Assembly (NCBI RefSeq): GCF_000744105.1
Contig: NZ_JQLH01000001.1
Coordinates: forward strand, 2,542,001-2,606,000
Direction: 5' to 3'
Source of the DNA: Maribacter forsetii DSM 18668
GTDB lineage: Bacteria > Bacteroidota > Bacteroidia > Flavobacteriales > Flavobacteriaceae
Length of the DNA: 64,000 bases
Shown here in pieces: positions 35,401 to 43,018 of this stretch (its first letter is position 1; the number at the start of each line of letters is the position of its first letter). The notes beneath the pieces are model-generated. The model made no database searches, had not been told where the DNA came from, and saw nothing but the letters and a program-made list of their open reading frames with translations. The position numbers and the translations under genes are program-made.

Positions 35401-35726
35401 TTTATGAAGTTTGTGGTCAAGCCCAAAAGTCAATACATTGGAAACATAAAAGTGGGATAGAATTTTTTGAACATCTGCTTAGACGTGAAGTCAAAAGACG
35501 AAAAGGTAAACAATGCTCTAGAATTGAGAAAGGCACTAGGGATGATTTAATAAAATTATTGTCTATAGCAAAGAAAAGAATATCCATGGATTTTGAAATT
35601 TTTATAGTTCAACCAAGTCTTTCGAAATCATCAACTTCAAGTAGTATCCTGACCCTATTAGGGGTCACAGAAAATTATATTAAGGAATTTGCAGACATCA
35701 ATTTAAACGTAATAACTAGTTACTGA
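32475..35726 (+). CDS. SF2 DEAD/DEAH helicase with possible C-terminal nuclease domain
   Basis: A 1083-residue protein. After about 110 unassigned residues an SF2 helicase core is clear: Walker A MPTGTGKTET (about 153-162), FIDEAHHI (262-269), TATPFR (289-294), VIHSETLD and VDMLGEGFDLPEL in the second RecA domain, and arginine finger motif QFAGRFTRTKY (about 440-450). Some 450 middle residues are unassigned. Near 930-965 the sequence reads DYSGEIADVIAI followed by VNFYHLKYAK, an acidic-residue then lysine pattern that could be a PD-(D/E)xK-type nuclease. It is 12 bases from the ATPase gene and heads the operon. It probably translocates on DNA; a defence role is inferred from partners. Confidence 0.85.
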   Translation: MIKIPQLLLEVWSKTGNKNRIEQLVEEATEINPTLVSSKRGSVVLNFNKEDYYFTSNKTNIPEEYNYVLFTSSNPTLGRLISGDTKIKKWLKHPKSKILTNDQVINSWKDNFHFKEENLAHGINGLRIPQISALYASLSHLRVSDKSGVVVMPTGTGKTETMLSLLIANKCKKVIVTVPSDALRTQIFNKFKTLGLLKQFGIIAERVSYPKVGILRQKFTDLKELEHFFNNSNVIVTSMNIVATSPIAHQTKIAELCTHIFIDEAHHIKASSWDLFRKRFDEDKVLMFTATPFRNDQKRLDGKIIFNFPLAKAQEQGYFKKIDFIPVREYDSEKADNLIADKAIERLRLDIKNGYNHILMARCSTKDRAKSIFEIYKKQSDLNPVVIHSETLDKKTVLQDIVLKKHRIIVAVDMLGEGFDLPELKVAAFHDIRKSLPITLQFAGRFTRTKYDEELGDASFIANLADISVKNQLAELYAQDADWNLLLSSLSTGEIDDEIAYEEFITGFKNLGDTTISLQNIRTPLSAVVYKNHTDSWFPSNFKVGMTNFDESDYRFSDINTEQNVLVIVTAQKKNVDWGNFKEIYELQWSITIAFWDSKNNLLFIYSSDKSASKDLAEAIIGKDAEQINEINIFRAFHGLQRVSLQNVGLKEFLGKNIRFRMSVGTDVEQALSIAEKERGQKAFVFGVGYVEGEKVSLGCSYKGKIWSKLRGGLKEYTEWCKEVGKKLIDEKIDPNQVLKETLMPKSISIRPKGIFPVWIDWDEEMYSHSEIKYKFLIDGKKYDLSNCELKITKATEDEALYFQLETIDKTIDLEIKLNEKSIESNTIYDYEIIKISADTVIVEYGTNRVNLSRFLYKYVPTIWFADGSALTGNYYVELSQMINPFSIDKLIPWNWKGIDLSKEAQGIDPKLSNSIQYKVIEELKKEDFDIIYDDDYSGEIADVIAIKQLPDKIKVNFYHLKYAKEGKVNKSIGNFYEVCGQAQKSIHWKHKSGIEFFEHLLRREVKRRKGKQCSRIEKGTRDDLIKLLSIAKKRISMDFEIFIVQPSLSKSSTSSSILTLLGVTENYIKEFADINLNVITSY

Positions 35727-35738
35727 TAAAATATAGAT

Positions 35739-37982
35739 ATGAATCAATTTAAACTTCTCTGTATTATTCCTTTAAATGGTTGTGCTGAAAAATTCCGAAA
35801 AAACTTAATTATTGGAGAAGCCTACAAGTTTAAAGACGATTTTATAGTAGAGTTAGATGCTGATAAAAGTAAAATTACCAAGGTTTTAAAAGATGAGAAA
35901 AAAAGCATAGATAGTCTATACGATTTAAAGAATGGAATTACTGTAGAAGTTTCTGCTTTAGTTGGATTAAATGGTTCTGGAAAAAGTGCTTTAATCGAAC
36001 TCTTATACTATTTGATTTATACTATGAGTATATATAATAGTAAAAAATCATTGTTGACAGAACATTCAGAACTCATCAATCAACAGATTAAAAGAGCTCA
36101 AAAAGATGCACAAAAGTTATATGACTCAAAACGAAAAATTAGGCCTATAGAACTATTTAAGATTCTAAACGACCATAATCTTAGTTTAAATAAAAAGGAG
36201 TTAGCAGGTATAACAGACGGTCAAACTTTATTAAAAAACATAATTAAAAACCGCCTAGAATACTTACATGGTCAAGAACAAGATGATTTAAAAATTGAAC
36301 GCTCTATTAGAGATGAGCTCTCTGTAGCTTTGGTTTATGAAACTTCTGAAGGAATTTATTCAATAAGTTTTTCTAACAAAGAACTAAACTGCCATAAATA
36401 CAAACCTAATGGAGAGTTGGAAAAGTTAAAGAACTTCTTTTTTGACCCTTTTTTCTATTCTATTTGTCTCAATTATTCACATCATTCATTGAATTCAGAA
36501 GTTCTGGGTAATTGGATAAATAGTTTATTTCATAAAAATGATGGATATGCTACACCTGTAGTTATTAACCCGATGCGGGACAATGGTAATTTTAATATTA
36601 ATAGAGAATTGCACCTTTCTAATGAAAGAGTAATGTCAAATTTAACGTTTGAAATAGCAAAAAAACCAGAAGTTATTTTACTAGACAAATACTATTTGAA
36701 AAAATTCTTATTATTTGCTAAAAAGGATTTTATTCTGATAACGTGTGATAGTTTTGAAGATGAAAACAGAGATTTAAAAAAATCAAAAACAAAATTATAC
36801 ACAAAAAAAGATTTTGATAGACTAAAATCAGTAGTTTTTGTGAGGTCTAAACTAGGTACTGAGTATCTAACTAGATTTACAAATTATCAGGATTTTGCTC
36901 TAGGTTATATAGAAAAGAAAATAGAAAAAATAAAGAATAATTATTCTGATTTATTTCTTGACAAAAAATTAAATCATAATCACAATAAGTTCATGGCTTT
37001 TTTAAGAAATGACACGAGCCATATAACAAAGAAACTTAGACAGACCATTAATTTTATTAAGTACACAAATAACCCTTCATCAATATGGAATGAAAAAAAT
37101 CATTATTCTTATGCAGAGTTTGATATGTCAAAATTTAGGATTTGGCTAGCAGAATGTAACCCAAACTATAAGAATTTGAGTGCCTCAGCTTTAATGGAAT
37201 TTGCATTACCTGGATTTTTTAATATTGATTTCGACTTATCTATAAAAAACAACTCAAACATTAAGCCCATACGCCTTAGTGAATTGAGTTCTGGTGAGCA
37301 ACAGATGATATTTAATATCAATACAATTACCTACCATTTATACAATTTACAATCTGTTCATTCTGATGAAGTTGATAAAACTAAGGGTAAAGAAAATGAT
37401 GAAAACAAAGTTATAAGGTTGCCGTATAAAAATATTTCTATCATTCTAGATGAAATCGAAATCTACTATCATCCAGATATGCAAAGAGAGTTAACCTCAA
37501 ATATTTTAAGTGCTTTAGAAAATATAAAAGAGAATGGAGAAATCGGTATTGAATCAATACATATTATTTTTCTAACACATTCCCCTTTTATTTTATCAGA
37601 TATTCCATCTTCAAATATTTTAAGATTAAATAACGGAAAGGCTAAAACTATTGAGCAACAGACATTTGGAGCAAATATACATGACTTGCTAGCTAACGAT
37701 TTTTTCTTGAAAAAAGGTTTCATGGGTGAGTTTGCTAAGGAAAAAATCAAGGAAATTATTGAAATAATGAAAGATGTTCAGGACAAAAAATATGGGTTAC
37801 ACAAATTGGATAGTCTTAAACAAAAATGTAAAAACATAATTGATATTGTTGGCGAGCCAATTTTATATATGAGTTTGATGGATTTATATGTTGAAACATT
37901 TAAAGATTCAAAAAATGAATTTATTGATAATCAAATAGAAAAACTAGAGAAGTTAAGAGATGATAGCCATACACATAAATAA
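35739..37982 (+). CDS. SMC/ABC-like AAA ATPase (PtuA-like)
   Basis: A 747-residue ATPase with Walker A GLNGSGKS at 76-83, a long coiled-coil/insert middle (about 100-490), the ABC signature LSSGEQQ near 515, Walker B IILDEIEIYYHPD near 567-580 and a switch histidine THSPF near 610. The C-terminal FGANIHDLLANDFFL and GFMGEFAKEKI are typical of a family that pairs with HNH nucleases. The Septu PtuA protein has the same general plan but is smaller (about 500-600 residues). The gene overlaps the HNH gene by 23 bases, indicating translational coupling and probably a complex. Confidence 0.88.
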   Translation: MNQFKLLCIIPLNGCAEKFRKNLIIGEAYKFKDDFIVELDADKSKITKVLKDEKKSIDSLYDLKNGITVEVSALVGLNGSGKSALIELLYYLIYTMSIYNSKKSLLTEHSELINQQIKRAQKDAQKLYDSKRKIRPIELFKILNDHNLSLNKKELAGITDGQTLLKNIIKNRLEYLHGQEQDDLKIERSIRDELSVALVYETSEGIYSISFSNKELNCHKYKPNGELEKLKNFFFDPFFYSICLNYSHHSLNSEVLGNWINSLFHKNDGYATPVVINPMRDNGNFNINRELHLSNERVMSNLTFEIAKKPEVILLDKYYLKKFLLFAKKDFILITCDSFEDENRDLKKSKTKLYTKKDFDRLKSVVFVRSKLGTEYLTRFTNYQDFALGYIEKKIEKIKNNYSDLFLDKKLNHNHNKFMAFLRNDTSHITKKLRQTINFIKYTNNPSSIWNEKNHYSYAEFDMSKFRIWLAECNPNYKNLSASALMEFALPGFFNIDFDLSIKNNSNIKPIRLSELSSGEQQMIFNINTITYHLYNLQSVHSDEVDKTKGKENDENKVIRLPYKNISIILDEIEIYYHPDMQRELTSNILSALENIKENGEIGIESIHIIFLTHSPFILSDIPSSNILRLNNGKAKTIEQQTFGANIHDLLANDFFLKKGFMGEFAKEKIKEIIEIMKDVQDKKYGLHKLDSLKQKCKNIIDIVGEPILYMSLMDLYVETFKDSKNEFIDNQIEKLEKLRDDSHTHK

Positions 37983-38931
37983 AATTTTAGCAGTTCAAGC
38001 ACTTTTTCTAAAGGATATAGCAACCCAAAGAGAAAAAGCTATTGATAAATTAAATGCTTTGAATGCCAAAACGGTTGATATTATTGATAAGGCTTATTTA
38101 GAAAGTATCATTTTATTATTTGAAGATAATACCGATATTTTACTTTGGGATTCTGACAAAATAGATAGTAATAGAGGTGTTATTGCTAATGTACCTCTAA
38201 TCACTAAAACTTATAAAAATGGAACTACCAAACAAGTAAAGAGCCCAATAAAGAACTCTATATTGGTAGCCTTGGATTATAAAAATCTTAGAAGTTCTTT
38301 TTATCCAAAATATTTTAAAGAAATAGGTATAAAGTCTTGCGTTTATTGTAATTCACAATTATCGATTACAGCTGTGAAATCTAAAGGTGGTTTTTCTGCT
38401 AAATTTGATGTAGACCACTACCATTCAAAAGACGATTATCCCTTTTTAAGCATTAGTCTATTTAACTTATATCCAGCATGTTCTTCATGTAATAGAGCTA
38501 AGAGTAATAATAAAATTGAATTTGAATTATATACAAATGATGTAAGTAGGACTATTAAATCAAATTATAGGTTTGAATTAAGTCCTTACTCAAAATCCAA
38601 ATACCTAACAACAAGAGATGCAGAGGACATAGTCTTTACTTTTAGTGAACCCAGTTATACTGTGGTTGGGGCCAAAAATTTCAATGAAATATTTCATATT
38701 GAAGGTATATATGAAACTCAAAATGATTTAATTGAAGAATTAATTATTAAAAGTCAGATATATAATAGGTCATATTTGAAAACTTTGAAACTCAATTTTG
38801 ATAAACTTTCTTTACATCCAGAATTGTTTAAAAGAACTTTAGTTGGTAATTACACAGAAGATAGGGATATACATAAAAGACCTATGAGTAAGTTAGTAAT
38901 GGATATTAGTAAAGATTTAGATTTAATTTAA
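37960..38931 (+). CDS. HNH endonuclease (PtuB-like)
   Basis: A 323-residue protein with a zinc-stabilised HNH motif: CVYCNSQL (about 127-134), FDVDHYHSK (about 148-156, catalytic DH), LFNLYPACSSCNRAKSNN (about 167-184). The arrangement resembles TIGR02646/PtuB nucleases that partner AAA ATPases in Septu and some retrons. The N-terminal 110 residues are helical and probably bind the ATPase. Its start lies within the ATPase gene. The HNH would cut DNA or RNA when licensed by the ATPase; the target is unknown. Confidence 0.87.
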   Translation: MIAIHINKILAVQALFLKDIATQREKAIDKLNALNAKTVDIIDKAYLESIILLFEDNTDILLWDSDKIDSNRGVIANVPLITKTYKNGTTKQVKSPIKNSILVALDYKNLRSSFYPKYFKEIGIKSCVYCNSQLSITAVKSKGGFSAKFDVDHYHSKDDYPFLSISLFNLYPACSSCNRAKSNNKIEFELYTNDVSRTIKSNYRFELSPYSKSKYLTTRDAEDIVFTFSEPSYTVVGAKNFNEIFHIEGIYETQNDLIEELIIKSQIYNRSYLKTLKLNFDKLSLHPELFKRTLVGNYTEDRDIHKRPMSKLVMDISKDLDLI

Positions 38932-38950
38932 AAAGTCTATTGTTTCTTAG

Positions 38951-39036
38951 CGGATGAAGCGCTGGCAAAACGCCCTAAGAGAATTTTGACTAAACAATAA
39001 GTGATGGGAGCAGCCATATTCTAGAATGCTGGTAAT
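38951..39036. repeat. Short non-coding repeat, copy II
   Basis: Twenty bases after the HNH stop: GCTGGCAAAACGCCCTAAGA, then ACAATAAGTGATGGGAGCAG and CCATATTCTAG..GCTGGTAAT. It matches the first about 85 bases of copies I and III but lacks the rest. It separates the three-gene operon from the PLD gene, as copies I and III end their modules. Confidence 0.8.
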
Positions 39037-39108
39037 AAAGATTATTAATGTATTGTGCTCCATTCGTCTTTATAAGGTGAAGAACTTCTGTAAATAAAGT
39101 TGTAAAAT

Positions 39109-40323
39109 ATGATTCTATCAAATAACACTAAATCAAATCATCTTTCTACTATCATTAAATGTTTTGAAAAATCAGACGAAGTTTGGTTAGCATCTGCGTT
39201 TTTAAAAATGTCTGGTCTAAAACTAATATTGCCAGCGATAAAAAAGCATATAAAAGCTGATAAACCTATAAATATAATAGCAGGTCAAAATTTTGGTTTA
39301 ACAGAACCTGAGGCTTTAAAAAGTATTTTTTACTTATTCAAAAATAATATAAATGCGAATCTGTTTTTAGATAAGGCAGACGATAAAACTAACGTTTTTC
39401 ATCCTAAACTATTTCTTTTTAAACATAATGGTAAAGGTTTTATAATTTCTGGCTCAGCTAACATTACTAAAGGGGGATTAACAACCAATGAAGAAGTTTC
39501 ATTGGTTAGCAAAACCAAAACGTCTAGTAAAGACTGGAAAGCTTCAATAAAGTATTTTAAAAGTATTACCGCAGCAGATAAAGCAAATCCAATAAGTTTG
39601 ATGCTAATAAAAAGATACGAGCAGTTCTATAATGACCAACGTAGTGCTAGAAAAGACCAAAAAGCAGCACCAGACAAAAGAGAGTCTGACTATGCTTTTG
39701 ATTATAAAAAGCTTAAAAAGCGATTAAAAAAATATAGGACAGCACAAAGTAAAGCAGATTTTAAGCAGCGAGAAAGAAATTATAAAGAAGCAAAAAAACT
39801 ATTGAATGAAATTGCTGATAGCAAAAGATTGACCCAAGATAGATTTGAGGATATTATAGACTTACTTGTTGGAGCAGCAGGGCAAAAGGCTTTGTGGCAA
39901 AGTGGAAGCCTTTTACGTTTAAGGCATGACGTTTATGATTGTAAAAACGAATTCAGAAACTTAGTTCAATTCATCAAAGGAAATCAGAAGGCATTACCAA
40001 GTAAAGTTTTTGTACAAGCAAAAGAATTGGTACAGCAAGTACATGGAGCTAGGGTTAACTACGTAACTGAGATAATGATGACTTTTCAACCAAACAGGTA
40101 TGCAAACCTTAATTCAAATCCTATAACTGTATTAAAAAAAGAAGCTGGGGTTTATTATAAAGCACATAGTGATTCATTTAATGGACAAAACTATCAAGAC
40201 TATTGCTTATTAATTGAAGAAATATGTAATCAATTGAATCTAAAAAACATGCTAGAAGTAGATAGTTTTTTTAATGAAATTTATTGGTTGTTAAAACAGG
40301 AAAGTAAGGAATACAACACATAA
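39109..40323 (+). CDS. PLD-family nuclease-like protein
   Basis: A 404-residue protein with an N-terminal phospholipase-D-like fold: SDEVWLASAFLKMSG at the first strand, one HxK motif FHPKLFLF (H98, K100) and SGSANITKGGLTTNEEVSLV after it. One HKD half per chain implies a dimer for activity, as in BfiI-type and helicase-linked PLD nucleases. The middle (about 190-245) is lysine-rich and coiled, and the C-terminal 150 residues are unassigned. It lies between repeat copies II and III, so it may be its own cassette or an accessory nuclease to the upstream operon. DISARM and Mokosh also combine helicases with PLD proteins. Confidence 0.82.
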   Translation: MILSNNTKSNHLSTIIKCFEKSDEVWLASAFLKMSGLKLILPAIKKHIKADKPINIIAGQNFGLTEPEALKSIFYLFKNNINANLFLDKADDKTNVFHPKLFLFKHNGKGFIISGSANITKGGLTTNEEVSLVSKTKTSSKDWKASIKYFKSITAADKANPISLMLIKRYEQFYNDQRSARKDQKAAPDKRESDYAFDYKKLKKRLKKYRTAQSKADFKQRERNYKEAKKLLNEIADSKRLTQDRFEDIIDLLVGAAGQKALWQSGSLLRLRHDVYDCKNEFRNLVQFIKGNQKALPSKVFVQAKELVQQVHGARVNYVTEIMMTFQPNRYANLNSNPITVLKKEAGVYYKAHSDSFNGQNYQDYCLLIEEICNQLNLKNMLEVDSFFNEIYWLLKQESKEYNT

Positions 40324-40343
40324 TTATTCTTATCGTTTTTACC

Positions 40344-41120
40344 CAGCTGATGCGTTGGCAAAACGGCCTAAGAGGATTTTAGCTAAACAATAGGCGAGGG
40401 GAGCGGCCATATTCTAGAGGGCTGGTAATGAGGTTTGTTGACCATTTTAGTGTTTCAAAGAATTCCAAGTGGTCTTAGGAGTTAGAATGCTTTCTAGAAT
40501 ATAGGGACTGAGCCGTACATTGTTTCTAAAATTATCTGTAAGCCTTGATTTTTTTGTTTCTTTTTTTATCAAGTAAAAAAGATAAATAAAAATCTTACTG
40601 GTTACGATGTTGAAATCCTATTTGACATAATGTTATAAGTACCTAAAGAAAAGCTTCAAACAAAGGATAGTGGTAACAAGTGCTCAGAAATTTTATTTTC
40701 GAAATTTTGAGCTGTTGTGGTAATCTGACGAGAATGCTGTAGAAAAAAATCTTGGACACATTTACTCGAATACACGAATTTTGAACGAATCTAAAAGGTT
40801 AGCTTTTAAATGGCGTTGGCAAGCGATGGCAAATTGTGTTTAAATTTTAAATGCGTTTTTTAGCATTTTATAATTTAAAAAGCAATCGAGCGCTTGATAG
40901 CGGCTATTTTACATAACGGCTAATTATAGATACAGCTAAAAGGTTTCTCGCTGGGGTTTCTAAGAATTTGAAATTTTCGAAAAGTATTTTTCTGTGTAGA
41001 AATATTCAAGCTACGTAAATTAGAAAGGTTGATGACCCTGTTCATAATTCTCTTAAAAACTATAAATACGAGGGATATTTTACATAATAGAATTATAGCT
41101 TACAGCTAAGAGGTTGACGT
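40344..41120. repeat. Long non-coding repeat, copy III
   Basis: Starts 21 bases after the PLD stop with GCGTTGGCAAAACGGCCTAA and carries the same ordered blocks as copy I (AGGCGAGGGGAGCGGCCATA, GAGCCGTACATTGTTT, TCTGTAAGCCTTGA, GACGAGAATGCTGTAG, AAATGGCGTTGGC). Conservation of blocks amid indels suggests either an old duplicated mobile element or a structured RNA/DNA. No gene was found in 40324-41302. Confidence 0.8.
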
Positions 41121-41166
41121 ACAAATCTTATGTACCAATCTGTACTATAATTTATATTATGTAAAA
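40907..41166. repeat. attC-like inverted repeat 3
   Basis: Left arm 40907-40935 (TTTTACATAA, cggct, AATTATAGATACAG) is complementary to right arm 41140-41166 (CTGTACTATAATT, tata, TTATGTAAAA), again two paired boxes with an unpaired spacer. The roughly 200-base loop shares blocks with element 2. It marks the right edge of the repeat-bounded region; everything beyond is on the minus strand. Confidence 0.6.
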
Positions 41167-41302
41167 TAGACTTTTTATTATCCACTATTCTAAAACATAT
41201 ACAATCATTAAAATTCTTACTTCACAAGTCCAACGGCTGCATCTCGCCGACTTTTAAATCATCCACAGGATAATTCAAAAGCTCGCTTTAGCAAATTTCA
41301 AC

Positions 41303-42100
41303 TTAAGAAACTTTTTTAGGTTCTGAGTGAATTTTAAGCGGCATGAAATACATAAACACCAACATGATCAGAAAATATAATACGGCAAATATGGTATACG
41401 TATAATCACCGGCATCTGGAGAAATTGGTAATAATACCAAAGACATGTTCAACATAGATTGTATCACCAAAACACAAATTCCGCTTTTAGTTTTTGAATA
41501 CACTATGGCACACATACCTGCTGCGCCCATCATATTCAAGAATAAGGGCCACACTGGTAGATCTTCTATAACCCCCACATTGATATAAACAGACGGCAAC
41601 CACCATAAAGACCATACAAAACCAATAATCTGAGTTGCCAAAAACGGATTTATTTTCTTTGACAGTACACGCACGGCATACCCAATCCAGACCACCTCAC
41701 CCAAGAATGCCCATGACAACAAGAACAAAGTGAATTTTAAAGTAGGTATATATAATTCGAACTGAAGAAAAGATATATCGTTATGGTATATGGCTTTGAT
41801 CGATAAGGTGATGAGCCCTATGGTAAAAGCAAAGAGCAAACTAAATAAATACCATTTTGGGTGAATTTTCCACACAGCCATAGGTCTGAATAAATTCTTG
41901 ATACCTTCATTGCCCTTGGTAATTTTCACTATGAATACTAACAAGAAAAACAGTGCATAAAACCTACCGTTGGTATATGGGAAAAACTCTATAAGCCCCC
42001 TACTCTTTGCAAAGGTTATAGCAAAATTCAACAATGGTGCCAGGGTTAAAAACACCCAGATTTCGTACTTTTTTAAAAAGTTGATCTTTTTTGTGGTCAT
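41303..42100 (-). CDS. CPBP-like membrane protein with degenerate active site
   Basis: A 265-residue protein with about seven or eight hydrophobic helices. Two places align with the CPBP/CAAX protease motifs: GEVVWIGYAVRVL (family GEExxxRG) and VWSLWWLP (family WxLWHLP). The second glutamate, the arginine and the histidine are all missing, so a non-catalytic member is likely. It is the first minus-strand gene after the repeat region; the methyltransferase gene lies 66 bases upstream of it. Confidence 0.72.
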   Translation of the reverse strand: MTTKKINFLKKYEIWVFLTLAPLLNFAITFAKSRGLIEFFPYTNGRFYALFFLLVFIVKITKGNEGIKNLFRPMAVWKIHPKWYLFSLLFAFTIGLITLSIKAIYHNDISFLQFELYIPTLKFTLFLLSWAFLGEVVWIGYAVRVLSKKINPFLATQIIGFVWSLWWLPSVYINVGVIEDLPVWPLFLNMMGAAGMCAIVYSKTKSGICVLVIQSMLNMSLVLLPISPDAGDYTYTIFAVLYFLIMLVFMYFMPLKIHSEPKKVS

Positions 42101-42166
42101 CGGTATTCTCGTAGTTGTGGTTTGGTTATTTAGTTAAAATCTTATACTGAGTCTTTATACCAGATT

Positions 42167-42997
42167 CTATAGATTTATGGCGCCGAACACTTCAAAATCG
42201 GCTTCTTTTTGCACCCCTTCAATCACAGATTGATACCATAAGCTAAATCCTGTTTCTTCAAAAAGCTGCGTGTAGTTATGAGAGAATGACCGCTCTATTC
42301 CATAGGGTTGCGAGTTTGGATTTTTAGTAAAATCAACATCTACCCCTTTTGGCTCGATTGCTATGAAAATAATGTCTTTCAAATGGTTTAAATAGCTGAA
42401 CAGTTGATTTAACTGTTGTTGTGTAAAATACTCTAAAACACCACCCGAAGTTAAAATGATCATATTGTCCGTTCCGTTTTTCCTAATCCATTCAGCACCA
42501 TCGGAGGCTACAAAGTCAATATTTGGATATTGCTGGTATTTTTTTGTGTTAAATTCAATTTGATCAGAACTTAAATCTATACCAATGAATTTTTCTATTT
42601 GCGGAAACTGTCTACTCAAATACTCCAGAACCTCACCGTTACCTGTACCTATTTCTATCATGGTATGGTATTTTTCTGGACTGGCTTTAAGAAGCTTTTT
42701 AAGCATTTCAAATACAGGTAAGCAATGTGGCAAAAAGAAATCGTTTAATACACTCTCTTTCTCCGAAAAATATTTTCTGCCGGTTTGCTCCCAAAAGTTT
42801 TTATGATAGTCGGCAAGTAGATTGAAATCTTCATTTTTCTCCGCTTGTTTTAAAAGTGCTGCACGCATTAGCCGCTCATTTAAATTCAGTTCGTTACCTA
42901 CATTAAAACTGATTCCTTTTTTTATTAGAGATTCAGCTTTTTTACGTTGCAACTGCATTAAAATTGCACCTGTAAATTCTTTAATTTGCTTTTTCAT
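42167..42997 (-). CDS. SAM-dependent class I methyltransferase
   Basis: A 276-residue protein with a Rossmann methyltransferase core: motif I MIEIGTGNGEVLEYL (about 118-132), FIGIDLSSDQIEF as motif II, VASDGAEWI as motif III and MIILTSGGVLEYF as motif IV. The N-terminal 100 residues are helical. The substrate is unknown. It stands between the CPBP-like gene and the CusB-type gene, same strand, 22 bases downstream of nothing shared with the efflux operon functionally. Confidence 0.82.
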   Translation of the reverse strand: MKKQIKEFTGAILMQLQRKKAESLIKKGISFNVGNELNLNERLMRAALLKQAEKNEDFNLLADYHKNFWEQTGRKYFSEKESVLNDFFLPHCLPVFEMLKKLLKASPEKYHTMIEIGTGNGEVLEYLSRQFPQIEKFIGIDLSSDQIEFNTKKYQQYPNIDFVASDGAEWIRKNGTDNMIILTSGGVLEYFTQQQLNQLFSYLNHLKDIIFIAIEPKGVDVDFTKNPNSQPYGIERSFSHNYTQLFEETGFSLWYQSVIEGVQKEADFEVFGAINL

Positions 42998-43018
42998 GTC
43001 ATTTTTATGTTTTTAGGT

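Noticed and set aside
32475..38931. Assignment of the operon as canonical Septu, Hachiman or DISARM
   Set aside because: ATPase and HNH recall Septu but the helicase and protein sizes do not fit; there is no DUF1837 (Hachiman) and no methyltransferase or DrmB (DISARM).
25816..41166. True integron with canonical attC sites
   Set aside because: The cores (GTTATGT, ATTATGT) do not fit GTTRRRY, the cassettes are multigenic and long, and no IntI is present, so only attC-like structure is claimed.
41222..41287. A minus-strand 21-codon tail reading ELLNYPVDDLKVGEMQPLDL, possibly a truncated 3' gene end
   Set aside because: Although the ending looks protein-like, the open part is too short to support a feature and nothing upstream continues it.
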